Positions 54,476 through 63,072 of a stretch of 64,000 nt of DNA are shown here, in pieces. Source of the stretch: Microbulbifer sp. MKSA007. GTDB taxonomy: Bacteria > Pseudomonadota > Gammaproteobacteria > Pseudomonadales > Cellvibrionaceae. The translations under genes were made by a program, and so were the position numbers. Each line of letters opens with the position of its first letter. Within the stretch, counting starts at the first letter, position 1. The stretch is taken from contig CP128433.1 of the NCBI GenBank assembly GCA_032615215.1, positions 4,634,501 through 4,698,500 of the forward strand. Reading direction: 5' to 3'. Below the pieces are notes generated by a model. That model saw nothing but the letters and a program-made list of their open reading frames with translations, did not search any database and was not told where the DNA came from.

Positions 54476-55186
54476 ATGAACCGCTTTAGCCCCCTATTCA
54501 TTATTTTTCTACTTTCCTTACCTGCCCTTGCTTGCGCCGATTTCTACTCACACAAATATGCTGGTATTTCTTTCGGTAACCAGCATGCCAATAACTTGTG
54601 TAGCGAAGCAGAAAAGCGAGTTCAACAAATTAGCGCCAGCTTAGATCAAGTGGATCTCAGTCGGTGTAATGATAAAAATAACGCCTGGAAACTATTTGCA
54701 GGAATTCGATGGACACCTTACCTGGCAATTGAAGCCAGCTATCAAAATTTCAATAAGTACCAGCTGGATACCCATATCTCATATGGGGATGGTGAATATT
54801 TAAACTATTTCTCTGATTTTGATAGCCAGCTTTTCAATATATTTTCCCTGGCATATCTTCCCCTGGGAGAGTCATTTAGCTTATTCGGGAAACTTGGCAC
54901 CGGGATCTGGTACGCGGAAACCAATGAGATTCAGAAGGGTGAAGTTTTTATCCTATACCAGCTTGAAGATGGCAGTTTAATAGAACAATTAACTCCAGTC
55001 AGAGGTGAATTAACCGATAGCAGCAATGGATTCCACTGGGCATATGGTGCTGGTGTTAACTATAGCTATAGGGGCAAATGGAGCCTACGGATAGAGTGGG
55101 AACAGTTTTCAAAAATTGGGGGCGATACGTTTCTGGATGAAATAGATAGTGAAGCTATCACCATGGGGTGGAGTATTAACTTTTGA
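54476..55186 (+). CDS. Outer-membrane beta-barrel protein, copy 2 of a tandem pair
   Basis: 236 residues, exactly the length of its upstream paralogue. Signal peptide (IIFLLSLPALACA), then DFYSHKYAGISFGNQ, aligned with DFANRKYIGATLGET in copy 1, KLFAGIRWTPYLAIEASYQNF, SLFGKLGTGIWYAE and HWAYGAGVNYSYRGKWSLRIEWEQFSKIGG, ending TMGWSINF. It is clearly a diverged duplicate. AAGG is seven bases before the ATG. Confidence 0.78.
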   Translation: MNRFSPLFIIFLLSLPALACADFYSHKYAGISFGNQHANNLCSEAEKRVQQISASLDQVDLSRCNDKNNAWKLFAGIRWTPYLAIEASYQNFNKYQLDTHISYGDGEYLNYFSDFDSQLFNIFSLAYLPLGESFSLFGKLGTGIWYAETNEIQKGEVFILYQLEDGSLIEQLTPVRGELTDSSNGFHWAYGAGVNYSYRGKWSLRIEWEQFSKIGGDTFLDEIDSEAITMGWSINF

Positions 55187-55260
55187 TAAAGTAAGGAAGG
55201 TTCAACATTAATTATTCCTAGAAAAACAGCTATCAGATCACCGATTCAAACAATAAAAAA

Positions 55261-55678
55261 ATGAAAAATAAGAAAAAAAACCTACAAGTAAAAGATCTAA
55301 AGGAATACAGTGAAGACTATGGAGCAAAAATAAAATTTGAAAACCGATTAAAAGATGAACATAAATTAATTAAAACATTTTCACTATAATTTTTCACTAT
55401 AATACTTATTATTTCATTTTTTCTTTCGGGTTACGCTCAACGATATGACGAACTTTTAATGGCCATTACCTTTGGGACTATACTTACTTTATACGGTCTT
55501 AACTGGCAATTGGAACAGAAGAAAATTAACACCCCCTATCTGCAGTAATTGCAATAAAAAGATGCGGCGCTGTGAATATACCAGCGGATGCAGGTGGCAA
55601 GATCTGAGGGGAATCGTCTATCTATGTGAAGACTGCAAGTCAAAAATAATTGATACTGAGCCATCACAATCTGGTTAA
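55261..55678 (+). pseudogene. Broken gene for a small membrane protein with a zinc ribbon
   Basis: A frame starting MKNKKKNLQVKDLKEYSEDY ends at a TAA (55387-55389) created next to a near-tandem repeat of TTTTCACTATAA. The same frame then continues with two hydrophobic helices (FFTIILIISFFLSGYA, LLMAITFGTILTLYGLNW). After a CCCCC run at about 55532 another frame carries CSNCNKKMRRCEYTSGC, then YLCEDCKSKI, a zinc-ribbon-like end. Together they read as one protein of about 135 residues. I recognise no family; the reconstruction is inference. Confidence 0.45.
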
Positions 55679-55778
55679 CTCACAGTTTTTTAAGGCCTCT
55701 CTTTCCCCTCTCATAAGATATAGATAAAATCAACATCTAGATTTCACAAGATTAAACAAAACTGTATCAATAAGTATT

Positions 55779-56216
55779 ATGCCAAGATTTCTCAAGGCTT
55801 CAGCCCTACTGTTTTTTCTTTTTATTCTTTGGATTATCTATCTAGCCAATACCGGATCGAGTAGTATATTTTTTGACCTTGTCCGTGCTATGCCCTATGG
55901 CGATAAACTAGGCCATATCGCCTTGTTTGGTACTTTTGGTCTTATCCTGATAACTGCCACCCGCGCCACTTATTTTAAGCTCGGCTTTATTAGAATTTAC
56001 TATGGTGCTATCGCAGTGCTTGGCTTTGCCCTGATTGAAGAGATAAGCCAGGCATTTGTTCGCTCAAGGACTTTTGACTTACTTGGTCTGGCCGCCGATA
56101 TCGTTGGAGTGATACTTGCGAGTTCTCTGGTTTACCTGGTTCAAAGAGCCCGCAATATTAACAATTTAAGCCAGCCTGAAAACCCCGATACCGCTAGTGA
56201 GACAACAGACGATTGA
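55779..56216 (+). CDS. VanZ-family membrane protein
   Basis: 145 residues with four hydrophobic helices and the VanZ hallmarks: MPYGDKLGHIALFGTFGL, then FALIEEISQAFVRSRTFDLLGLAADIVGVILAS. VanZ proteins are small membrane proteins, in enterococci linked to teicoplanin resistance, elsewhere of unknown role in envelope lipids or polymers. It overlaps the convergent phytase gene by 23 bases at the 3' ends. Confidence 0.88.
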   Translation: MPRFLKASALLFFLFILWIIYLANTGSSSIFFDLVRAMPYGDKLGHIALFGTFGLILITATRATYFKLGFIRIYYGAIAVLGFALIEEISQAFVRSRTFDLLGLAADIVGVILASSLVYLVQRARNINNLSQPENPDTASETTDD

Positions 56217-58074
56217 TATCCCTCCAATCAACCAATTTAAAATTCTGGGCTGCGCTGGGCATTCGGTTGCGCCCATCCTGAACAACTAACAAACCTTGCG
56301 GATATTCCGCACCCAAAGCTGAACTGGTAACGGCCAAACCATCGGTTTCCGAACTGCCATCCACACCTAGCTGGGGATTCATACCAACCCGAAAATGGGT
56401 AATAAATTCATTCCCACTACGGCTGAATAGTGAATAGCTATCATTACCTTGACTGGATATCACTAGATAGCCCTTGTCGCCATCCTGATAAAGTGCCAAT
56501 CCCTCTATATCTGCCACCAGCTTTTCACCATCCACTTCTGCCACCAACTCTGGAGAGGCCTCTGATAAGGACTTTAGGTCCAGCCGCCAAATCCCCAGGT
56601 CCTCCTCAGCAAAAAACAGGGTTCCGAACTGGTCATCCACAACACAGCCTTCTACCTGTCCATAGTCATCAAACTGGATACCCTGCTCAATCTCAAACTC
56701 ATTGGAGGACTCAGAGACATTGATTTTGAGCTGATGCAAGCTGGCCTCCTTGTCAGAAACCCAGGCATAAAGCCCACTATCGTCCTGTTGCAGGCACAAG
56801 CCATAGGGATCATGAAGCCCTATACCCCGGTATCCAAGATACCCCACCTCGCCCGTTGTACTGATAGAAAATAGATCCAAACCGGGGTTAGTACGATTAG
56901 AGGCAACGGCAATCGCATCAATATTAGGGTGGGAAATTTTACGGATATCAACATTATTAACCCTGCCTACCGGAAAGTGCTGTTTTAAGCTGCCTGAAAG
57001 ATGATAGATATTGAGCCCCTTTTTTTTATCTGTAGCAAAAATCAGGCTGTTTGCCGGCGAATGAGAGTTCACCCAAATAGCGGGATCATCAGCAGCATCC
57101 CCATAAGAGTGAACGGGGTCAGTTTGTCCCCTGGCGGCAACAGTGGGAATAATCTCAAGCGGATTATCTGTAACGCTGGTCAGCTTGGTATTTATCGGGA
57201 AATAGGTTATTTCACTCTGCTTATCATTTAACACGGCCAACCTATCACCAAAAACTGCAATAGAGGCAGGACTTTCTGCAGGCAATGTCCAAGACTGGTC
57301 GGGCCTACCACTTCCTGACAAGTCGAAAGCCTGTACTCCCTGTTCCACAGCAATCCAGATTTGGTCCTGCTGATAACCCAATCGCAAGCTGCCGAAATCA
57401 TCACCGAGCTGTTTCGCCGAAATTAAAAGCTCACGCTCCTCATCACGCTCTGCATCGGCATTCAATGCCAATATCCCTACAGGCGGCTGTGATACCAGTA
57501 ATCGCCCCCGACGGTTATCCACGCTACAACTATTAACCTCCTCCCCCAAATATATTGGGCGGATCTCGGTAAAATCCCAGTGCTCATCACTGGGAGAAAG
57601 CAGGTACTCAACTCCCAACCCATCCTCTCCAATGACAAACAGGTGGTCTCTTCCTGCTTGCAATGAAAAACAGAGTGCGCTCACAGGCTTGGCACTCTCA
57701 AGCTTTCCTAAAAGTTGAAGCTGCAAATCATCGTTTAGATCAGTAAATAATTGATATAGCTGTAATTGCGCTTCCAGCTCTTCGTAAGCCGCCACCAGGT
57801 AGCTACCATCTTCCCTTGGCTGAATGGCAAGTGCCTCTACTCTGCCATCCTTTTGAACTTGTATTTCTGCGGACTCATCTACAAGCACTAGTCCCTTATC
57901 TTTACTGGATAGCAACAAGTATTGCTGCTTAGGGAAACTGACCAGCTGAATCTGTTCAGCTATCAGCCCCTTTAAAGAGATGATCTTTTGTGAAGATAAT
58001 CTTTGACTATCCTTTTCAAGATCACATCCGAGTAATATAAGGCAGGACAAAACACCCACTATTGAAAAACGCAT
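56194..58074 (-). CDS. Beta-propeller phytase lipoprotein, double-domain
   Basis: 626 residues starting MRFSIVGVLSCLILLGC (lipobox LLGC). The C-terminal half (from about residue 310) has the BPP phytase features DPVHSYGDAADDPAIWVN, SLIFATDKKKGLNIYHLSG, RVNNVDIRK, VASNRTNPGLDLF and VEGCVVDDQFGTLFFAEEDLGIW, with acidic residues for calcium and phosphate. The N-terminal 300 residues look like a second, degenerate propeller, as in known dual-domain BPPs. It releases phosphate from phytate. It lies downstream of a TonB-dependent receptor on the same strand, a pairing seen repeatedly in marine and soil proteobacteria, and near PhoX and PstS. Confidence 0.88.
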   Translation of the reverse strand: MRFSIVGVLSCLILLGCDLEKDSQRLSSQKIISLKGLIAEQIQLVSFPKQQYLLLSSKDKGLVLVDESAEIQVQKDGRVEALAIQPREDGSYLVAAYEELEAQLQLYQLFTDLNDDLQLQLLGKLESAKPVSALCFSLQAGRDHLFVIGEDGLGVEYLLSPSDEHWDFTEIRPIYLGEEVNSCSVDNRRGRLLVSQPPVGILALNADAERDEERELLISAKQLGDDFGSLRLGYQQDQIWIAVEQGVQAFDLSGSGRPDQSWTLPAESPASIAVFGDRLAVLNDKQSEITYFPINTKLTSVTDNPLEIIPTVAARGQTDPVHSYGDAADDPAIWVNSHSPANSLIFATDKKKGLNIYHLSGSLKQHFPVGRVNNVDIRKISHPNIDAIAVASNRTNPGLDLFSISTTGEVGYLGYRGIGLHDPYGLCLQQDDSGLYAWVSDKEASLHQLKINVSESSNEFEIEQGIQFDDYGQVEGCVVDDQFGTLFFAEEDLGIWRLDLKSLSEASPELVAEVDGEKLVADIEGLALYQDGDKGYLVISSQGNDSYSLFSRSGNEFITHFRVGMNPQLGVDGSSETDGLAVTSSALGAEYPQGLLVVQDGRNRMPSAAQNFKLVDWRDINRLLSH

Positions 58075-58132
58075 AATAAAACCTGCTTAGAACTTACCGG
58101 TAACTGACAGAAAATATTATTTTTACAAAAAC

Positions 58133-58160
58133 AAAGCCCCCACAATATTGCAGGGGCTTT
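58133..58160 (-). terminator. Terminator between the TonB receptor and phytase genes
   Basis: On the minus strand AAAGCCCC and GGGGCTTT pair across a 12-base interval, followed by GTTTTTG. It may be partial, allowing some read-through into the phytase gene. Confidence 0.75.
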
Positions 58161-58205
58161 ATCAGGGTAAAAAATTGCACTAATCCAAAAATTCCAGTGT
58201 AAATT

Positions 58206-60809
58206 CTAGAAAGTGCTATAGCTCAGCCCAATCGCATAGGTCGGACCGTATTCTTCGTACTGACCATTAAACCCAGACATGTGAACATAGTAAGGTTCAT
58301 CCGTGAGGTTAACCCCAGTAAAAGTAAGTTGAAGGCCATTATCAAAGCGGTAGCGGGCCGACAAATCCAATTGCAAATGGTCTTCTTCGTAGCGATCATT
58401 AGCCTCATTTTCAAGGTCTACTTCCAGCAGGCGTTCACTGCGAAAAGCTGCTGACAGGCGCATACTAAAGGCATCGCGCTCATAGCCTACAATAAAGTTG
58501 CCGACAAAATCCGCCTGGGAAGGCATAGATATTTTGTCACTGCGATCACTGCTATTGAGACCCAGATCAGCTTCTGAATCGGTAAATGTTGCATTGGCCC
58601 TGAGTAAGAACCCATTTTCAAAACCTTGAGTCCAGGCCAGTTCGGCACCGCTGATACGGGCGTTGTCTCCGTTAATCGGTTGCCATACTTCAGCATCATC
58701 AACCGCTAAATTCCCTACAAAACGGGTAAAATCGGTATTACTGGAAACCTCAGACATAACAATAAAGTTATCGATACTCTTATGGAATAGTCCCACAGAG
58801 AACATACCCAAATCGTCCGCATAGTATTCGGCAGACAGGTCGATATTGCGGGATTCATAGGGGTCTAATTCTGGATTTCCAGCTTCAACCTCCAGTTCCC
58901 CATCATCGTATTCAATTTTGGCCGGAGAGGGGTTCAAATAGCCAAATGATGGACGCGATAAGGACTCCGAATAAGCTGCACGGAGAACAACATTATCGTT
59001 GTAATCAAACTTGTAATTAATACTGGGGAAGAAATTGTCGTAGTCCCTCTCGTAGTTAACCTCAGTGGCATAAACCCCTTCTGAAATTAAATCGGCACCC
59101 GGCAGGGGCTCTTCCGACTCTGCCACATTCACTCCTTCAGCAGTAAATTCGGTGCGCTCATAGCGAACCCCAAAAACCAGCTGGGAGCGATCCAACTCAA
59201 TAGAATTCATCACATACAAGGCCGTGATGTCTTCATTCATTGCGTAGTCACGGGCGGATGCCAAAGCGGTCTCCGTCTCATCTATGTCAAAATCACTGAG
59301 GTTAGCATTGATAAAACTATTCAGGCTTCCAACATTGACGCCAGGTCCAAATGCATCCAAACCATAATCGATACTATTGCGAGAAAAGTCCGCCAGAGTG
59401 TAATCCCCACCAAACCCTTTATATACAGTCGCATTTAAGTCACCAGCCTTTTCTCGCTGACGCTCATGTAATCCGAATTTAACTACTGAAGGATTGCTAG
59501 CCCAATCCATTTCTCTACTGATATCAATACGGAAGCTGATTTCTTCATCTTCAGTAAAGTTATCTTCAATGACCAATTCATCGAGTTGATAGCTGGCCGG
59601 GTCCAATACTGCTTCAACATCCTCACTTCCCACCGCCATACGGGGAGTATCACCAGCTTCAACATACCCCACACGCAGGGAGTCCAAGACAAAATCGGTA
59701 TCGCGGCGATTGGGTTCAGATTCCTCTGCATGGGAATATCCCAAGGCATAGGACAATCCCCATTGCTCAAAATTATGCTCTCCGCCAAATACCGCAGAAA
59801 TAATTTCCTGTTCTTCCAGGCGGTCCTTCAGGGACTTCTCCAGTGCTGCCTCTTCCCACTCTGCCGAGTTGGCCGAAATAGTCTCCGGCTCATCGCGTTC
59901 ATCATCGAGCTTCCAGGAATTGCGCTGGCGGATTTCCTGATCAGAAAAATCGGAGTACAAGCTGTGGAGATAGATACTGGAGTCACTGCCCAGGTCCAGG
60001 TCGAAGTTGGCAGCAAGACCTGTGCGCTCCCGGGTAATACTGTAATCGCGATGTTCTATTTCGGTCGCGCCCTTAGCTACAGAGCCATCTTCAGCGGTCA
60101 GTTCTTCCCAGCTACCGTCAGTCTCAATATTATCTGAGCCAAACTCCCGCTCCTGGTGACTTAGCGCCAATGCCACCCCGAGACGGCGCTCTCCATCAAG
60201 TTCAAAAATGTTGGTCATGGTCGCAGCCACTTTGGGGCTGTACTCTTCCTGAAGCTCGCTGTAGCTATTCTCTACGCTGAACTTGTAGCGATTGCTGTCA
60301 TAATCCAGGGCATTCAGACTTTTGATCTCAATGGCACCACCAATAGAGTCTGCGCTCATATCAGGCGTAAGAGTTTTAAATACCTCCAAACTCGCCAATA
60401 AGTCCGATGGAATAACATCCAGGGCTACCGCCCGGGTGTTTGTTTCCGGTGCGGGCAGGCTCACACCATTAATTGTCGCCGCATTCAAATTTGGGTCTAT
60501 ACCCCGCACACCAACGAATCGCCCCTCACCCTGATCTCTCGCAATAAACACACCGGGCATCCGCTGTAACGCTTCTGTGACATTGGCATCGGGGAGTTCA
60601 CCAATCGCATCAGAAGTTTGCACCGCTACGACCTTATTGGCGTCCCGCTGTCGATCCAAGTCACTGCGCGCATTACTTGCCTGGGCGGTAACCGTCACCG
60701 TTTCCATTAGCTGCTCATTTTCTGCGACAGCATTTGCACTAATGATGGCAGTCGCCAGAGCCGCCAATGGCATTCCCAGTAACCGCAAGCCTGAAGTTCT
60801 GTATTTCAT
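58206..60809 (-). CDS. TonB-dependent receptor, probably phosphate-ester/phytate linked
   Basis: About 867 residues. Signal peptide (LGMPLAALATAIISANAVAE), TonB-box-like ETVTVTA, plug domain (DAIGELPDANVTEALQRMPGVFIARDQGEGRFVGVRGIDPNLNAATINGVSLP, typical of the TIGR01782 group) and a 22-strand barrel ending YAIGLSYSTF. I chose the ATG at 60809 because GGGAG precedes it; six more codons are possible upstream. Its neighbours (phytase, PhoX, PstS) and a Pho-box-like site upstream suggest that it imports phytate or its breakdown products, as inferred for similar loci. Confidence 0.9.
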   Translation of the reverse strand: MKYRTSGLRLLGMPLAALATAIISANAVAENEQLMETVTVTAQASNARSDLDRQRDANKVVAVQTSDAIGELPDANVTEALQRMPGVFIARDQGEGRFVGVRGIDPNLNAATINGVSLPAPETNTRAVALDVIPSDLLASLEVFKTLTPDMSADSIGGAIEIKSLNALDYDSNRYKFSVENSYSELQEEYSPKVAATMTNIFELDGERRLGVALALSHQEREFGSDNIETDGSWEELTAEDGSVAKGATEIEHRDYSITRERTGLAANFDLDLGSDSSIYLHSLYSDFSDQEIRQRNSWKLDDERDEPETISANSAEWEEAALEKSLKDRLEEQEIISAVFGGEHNFEQWGLSYALGYSHAEESEPNRRDTDFVLDSLRVGYVEAGDTPRMAVGSEDVEAVLDPASYQLDELVIEDNFTEDEEISFRIDISREMDWASNPSVVKFGLHERQREKAGDLNATVYKGFGGDYTLADFSRNSIDYGLDAFGPGVNVGSLNSFINANLSDFDIDETETALASARDYAMNEDITALYVMNSIELDRSQLVFGVRYERTEFTAEGVNVAESEEPLPGADLISEGVYATEVNYERDYDNFFPSINYKFDYNDNVVLRAAYSESLSRPSFGYLNPSPAKIEYDDGELEVEAGNPELDPYESRNIDLSAEYYADDLGMFSVGLFHKSIDNFIVMSEVSSNTDFTRFVGNLAVDDAEVWQPINGDNARISGAELAWTQGFENGFLLRANATFTDSEADLGLNSSDRSDKISMPSQADFVGNFIVGYERDAFSMRLSAAFRSERLLEVDLENEANDRYEEDHLQLDLSARYRFDNGLQLTFTGVNLTDEPYYVHMSGFNGQYEEYGPTYAIGLSYSTF

Positions 60810-60869
60810 TGCGTCCCACTCCCACATTACCGGTGGTTAATTGAATTGGACGCAGACTAGAAGGCCGCT

Positions 60870-60916
60870 ATGAACTTTACGTGACATTTTTTTTAAGCTT
60901 GTCATCACATAGTCAA
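60870..60916. promoter_or_regulatory. Pho-box-like elements in the divergent promoter region
   Basis: On the plus strand TTGTCAT and TAGTCAA start 11 bases apart (60899 and 60910), pointing to phoX. On the minus strand ATGTCAC and AGTTCAT are also 11 bases apart (60887-60870), pointing to the TonB receptor. The 11-base spacing and GTCA core match PhoB sites (CTGTCAT repeats), with mismatches. The assignment is supported more by the gene context than by the sequence alone. Confidence 0.45.
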
Positions 60917-61038
60917 TTAGTACTGCGACGATAGATGTAAGCCCTGCTATTTACACAGATATCAATCGCCTTAAAAAGAACCATCAAGGCAATTAACAGT
61001 AAAAAGCGTCATATACTGAAGCCAAATATGGAGCAGTC

Positions 61039-62961
61039 ATGAACGAAAGCCCCAAAAACCCAGCACGCCGCTCTCTATTTAAAGTCCTGGGTGGTGTAAC
61101 CGCCACCGGTACTGTAAGCAGCTTACTACCCGGCTGTAGTGAAAGTGAAAATCCCACACGCAACTCCCTCACCTTTAAAGAAATCCCCCATAGACTGGAT
61201 TACCAACACCATCTACCAGAGGGTTATAAATCCACGGTTCTATTGAGGTGGGGAGATCCCTTACATAGAGAGGAAACATCTTTTCAGCCTGAAGAACTTA
61301 GCGCCAGTAGCCAGGAACAGCGATTCGGTTACAACAACGATTTTATTGCTTTTATGCCCTTGGCAGCGGGGATCAGTTCAACCCATGGATACCTGCATAT
61401 ACAAAGTAAAAATAGTGATCGCGGGCTTTTATGTGTCAATCACGAATACACCCAGCCCCATCTAATGTTTCCCGGTTATAACGACGAATACAGTGCCACC
61501 AGAGGAGTGAGTGCCGAGCATGTGGCCATTGAACAGGCCGCCTGCGGACACTCCATCGTGGAAATTCGAAGAAGTAAACAGGGCTGGAAAGTAGTGGCTG
61601 ACAGTCCCTATAACCGGCGGATAACTTCTACGACGCCAATGGAAATCACTGGCCCCGCCGCAGGCGACGAACGTTTGAAGACCCGCCAAGATCCCAGCGG
61701 AACCCAGGTCCTCGGCACCATAGGTAACTGTGCAGGAGGGAAAACCCCATGGGGAACCGTATTAATTGCCGAAGAGGGGTTTGGCGGCGCTTTTCAGGGA
61801 GCCCCAAAAAAGCTCGAAGATTCCCGGGAGATCGAAAACCATCAACTTTTTGGTATAAAACCGGAAAATCGCAACTGGGGTGACCACGACCGCCGATTTG
61901 ATATTCAGGTAGAACCCCATGAGCCCAATCGCTTCGGTTGGATGGTGGAGTTTGACCCCTATAACCCCCAATCAAAACCGCGCAAGCTGACCAGTTTGGG
62001 GCGCTTTGAGCACGAAGGCTTTACCCTGGTCTGTAAACCGGGACAACCGATCGTTGCTTACGGCGGCGATGATGATGAACATCAATTTGTCTATCGCTAT
62101 GTATCCCAAGATAACTATCAGCCCGAAGATCCCGATACAAACCGAAAGCTACTCGTTAATGGCACGCTCTATGCCGCGCGATTTGCCGACGATGGCAGTG
62201 GCGAATGGCTGCCGCTGATATATGGCCAGGGCCCACTGACCGCAGAGAATGGTTTTCGCAATCAAGCAGATGTAATGATTGATGCGCGCCGCGCAGCCGC
62301 GCTATTGGGAGCCACGCCAATGGATCGGCCAGAGGACGTGGAGACTAACCCCCACAATGATTGCACCTATGTAATGCTGACCAAAAACAAGAAGCGCAGT
62401 GATACCGATGCCGCCAACCCCCGCGCACGCAATACTGCCGGCCATGTATTGGAAATAGCGCCCCCCGGGAAGAAGGGAAACCGCGACCACACAAGCGCAC
62501 AATTTCAGTGGCAGCAATTTCTACTTGGCGGAAATCCCAATGCTGAAAACCCGGCTGAAAGGGGCGCCTATGGACAGCAGTCCCCTTACGATATCTCTGA
62601 GCACGGCTGGTTTGCCAATCCCGATAACGTCGCTTTCGATCCCAGGGGCAATATGTGGATTGCTACCGATGGCTGTGAGCGCTTTGGGTTCCACGATGGA
62701 CTTTGGGCAATGGCTACTGAGGGGCCTTTGCGAGCGGCACCCAAGCATTTTTTTGGCTGCCCGCAAGGGGCTGAAGTGTGCGGGCCGGAATTTACTCCCG
62801 ACGGAAAAACCCTGTTTATTGCCGTGCAACATCCGGCCGATTCACGCAACTCCACTTATGACCAACCCCTGCACCGCTGGCCAGATAATAATCCCCTGTT
62901 ACCGCCTCGGCCATCGGTACTGGCCATTTACCGTGAGGACGACCAAATAGTCGGTAGCTAG
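61039..62961 (+). CDS. phoX: PhoX-family alkaline phosphatase
   Basis: 640 residues of the DUF839/PhoX family. A Tat signal (ARRSLFKVLGGVTATGTVSSLLPGC) leads to conserved blocks: YNNDFIAFMPL, GLLCVNHEYTQPHLMFPGY, TIGNCAGGKTPWGTVLIAEEGFGG, WMVEFDPYNPQSKPRKLTSLGRFEHEGF and DNVAFDPRGNMWIATDG. PhoX is a calcium/iron-dependent periplasmic phosphomonoesterase induced by phosphate starvation, common in marine bacteria. GGAG lies six bases before the ATG. It is divergent from the phytase-linked TonB receptor and upstream of pstS. Confidence 0.92.
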   Translation: MNESPKNPARRSLFKVLGGVTATGTVSSLLPGCSESENPTRNSLTFKEIPHRLDYQHHLPEGYKSTVLLRWGDPLHREETSFQPEELSASSQEQRFGYNNDFIAFMPLAAGISSTHGYLHIQSKNSDRGLLCVNHEYTQPHLMFPGYNDEYSATRGVSAEHVAIEQAACGHSIVEIRRSKQGWKVVADSPYNRRITSTTPMEITGPAAGDERLKTRQDPSGTQVLGTIGNCAGGKTPWGTVLIAEEGFGGAFQGAPKKLEDSREIENHQLFGIKPENRNWGDHDRRFDIQVEPHEPNRFGWMVEFDPYNPQSKPRKLTSLGRFEHEGFTLVCKPGQPIVAYGGDDDEHQFVYRYVSQDNYQPEDPDTNRKLLVNGTLYAARFADDGSGEWLPLIYGQGPLTAENGFRNQADVMIDARRAAALLGATPMDRPEDVETNPHNDCTYVMLTKNKKRSDTDAANPRARNTAGHVLEIAPPGKKGNRDHTSAQFQWQQFLLGGNPNAENPAERGAYGQQSPYDISEHGWFANPDNVAFDPRGNMWIATDGCERFGFHDGLWAMATEGPLRAAPKHFFGCPQGAEVCGPEFTPDGKTLFIAVQHPADSRNSTYDQPLHRWPDNNPLLPPRPSVLAIYREDDQIVGS

Positions 62962-63072
62962 GCAATTGATATGACAAACCAGGGACCCTGCTAAAATTTT
63001 AATCTAAAGCAGTTTTCGGCCTCTCACCCCGCCTATAGGCAGGTTGTCGGAGGCCTATAAGCCGAGGTCCCT

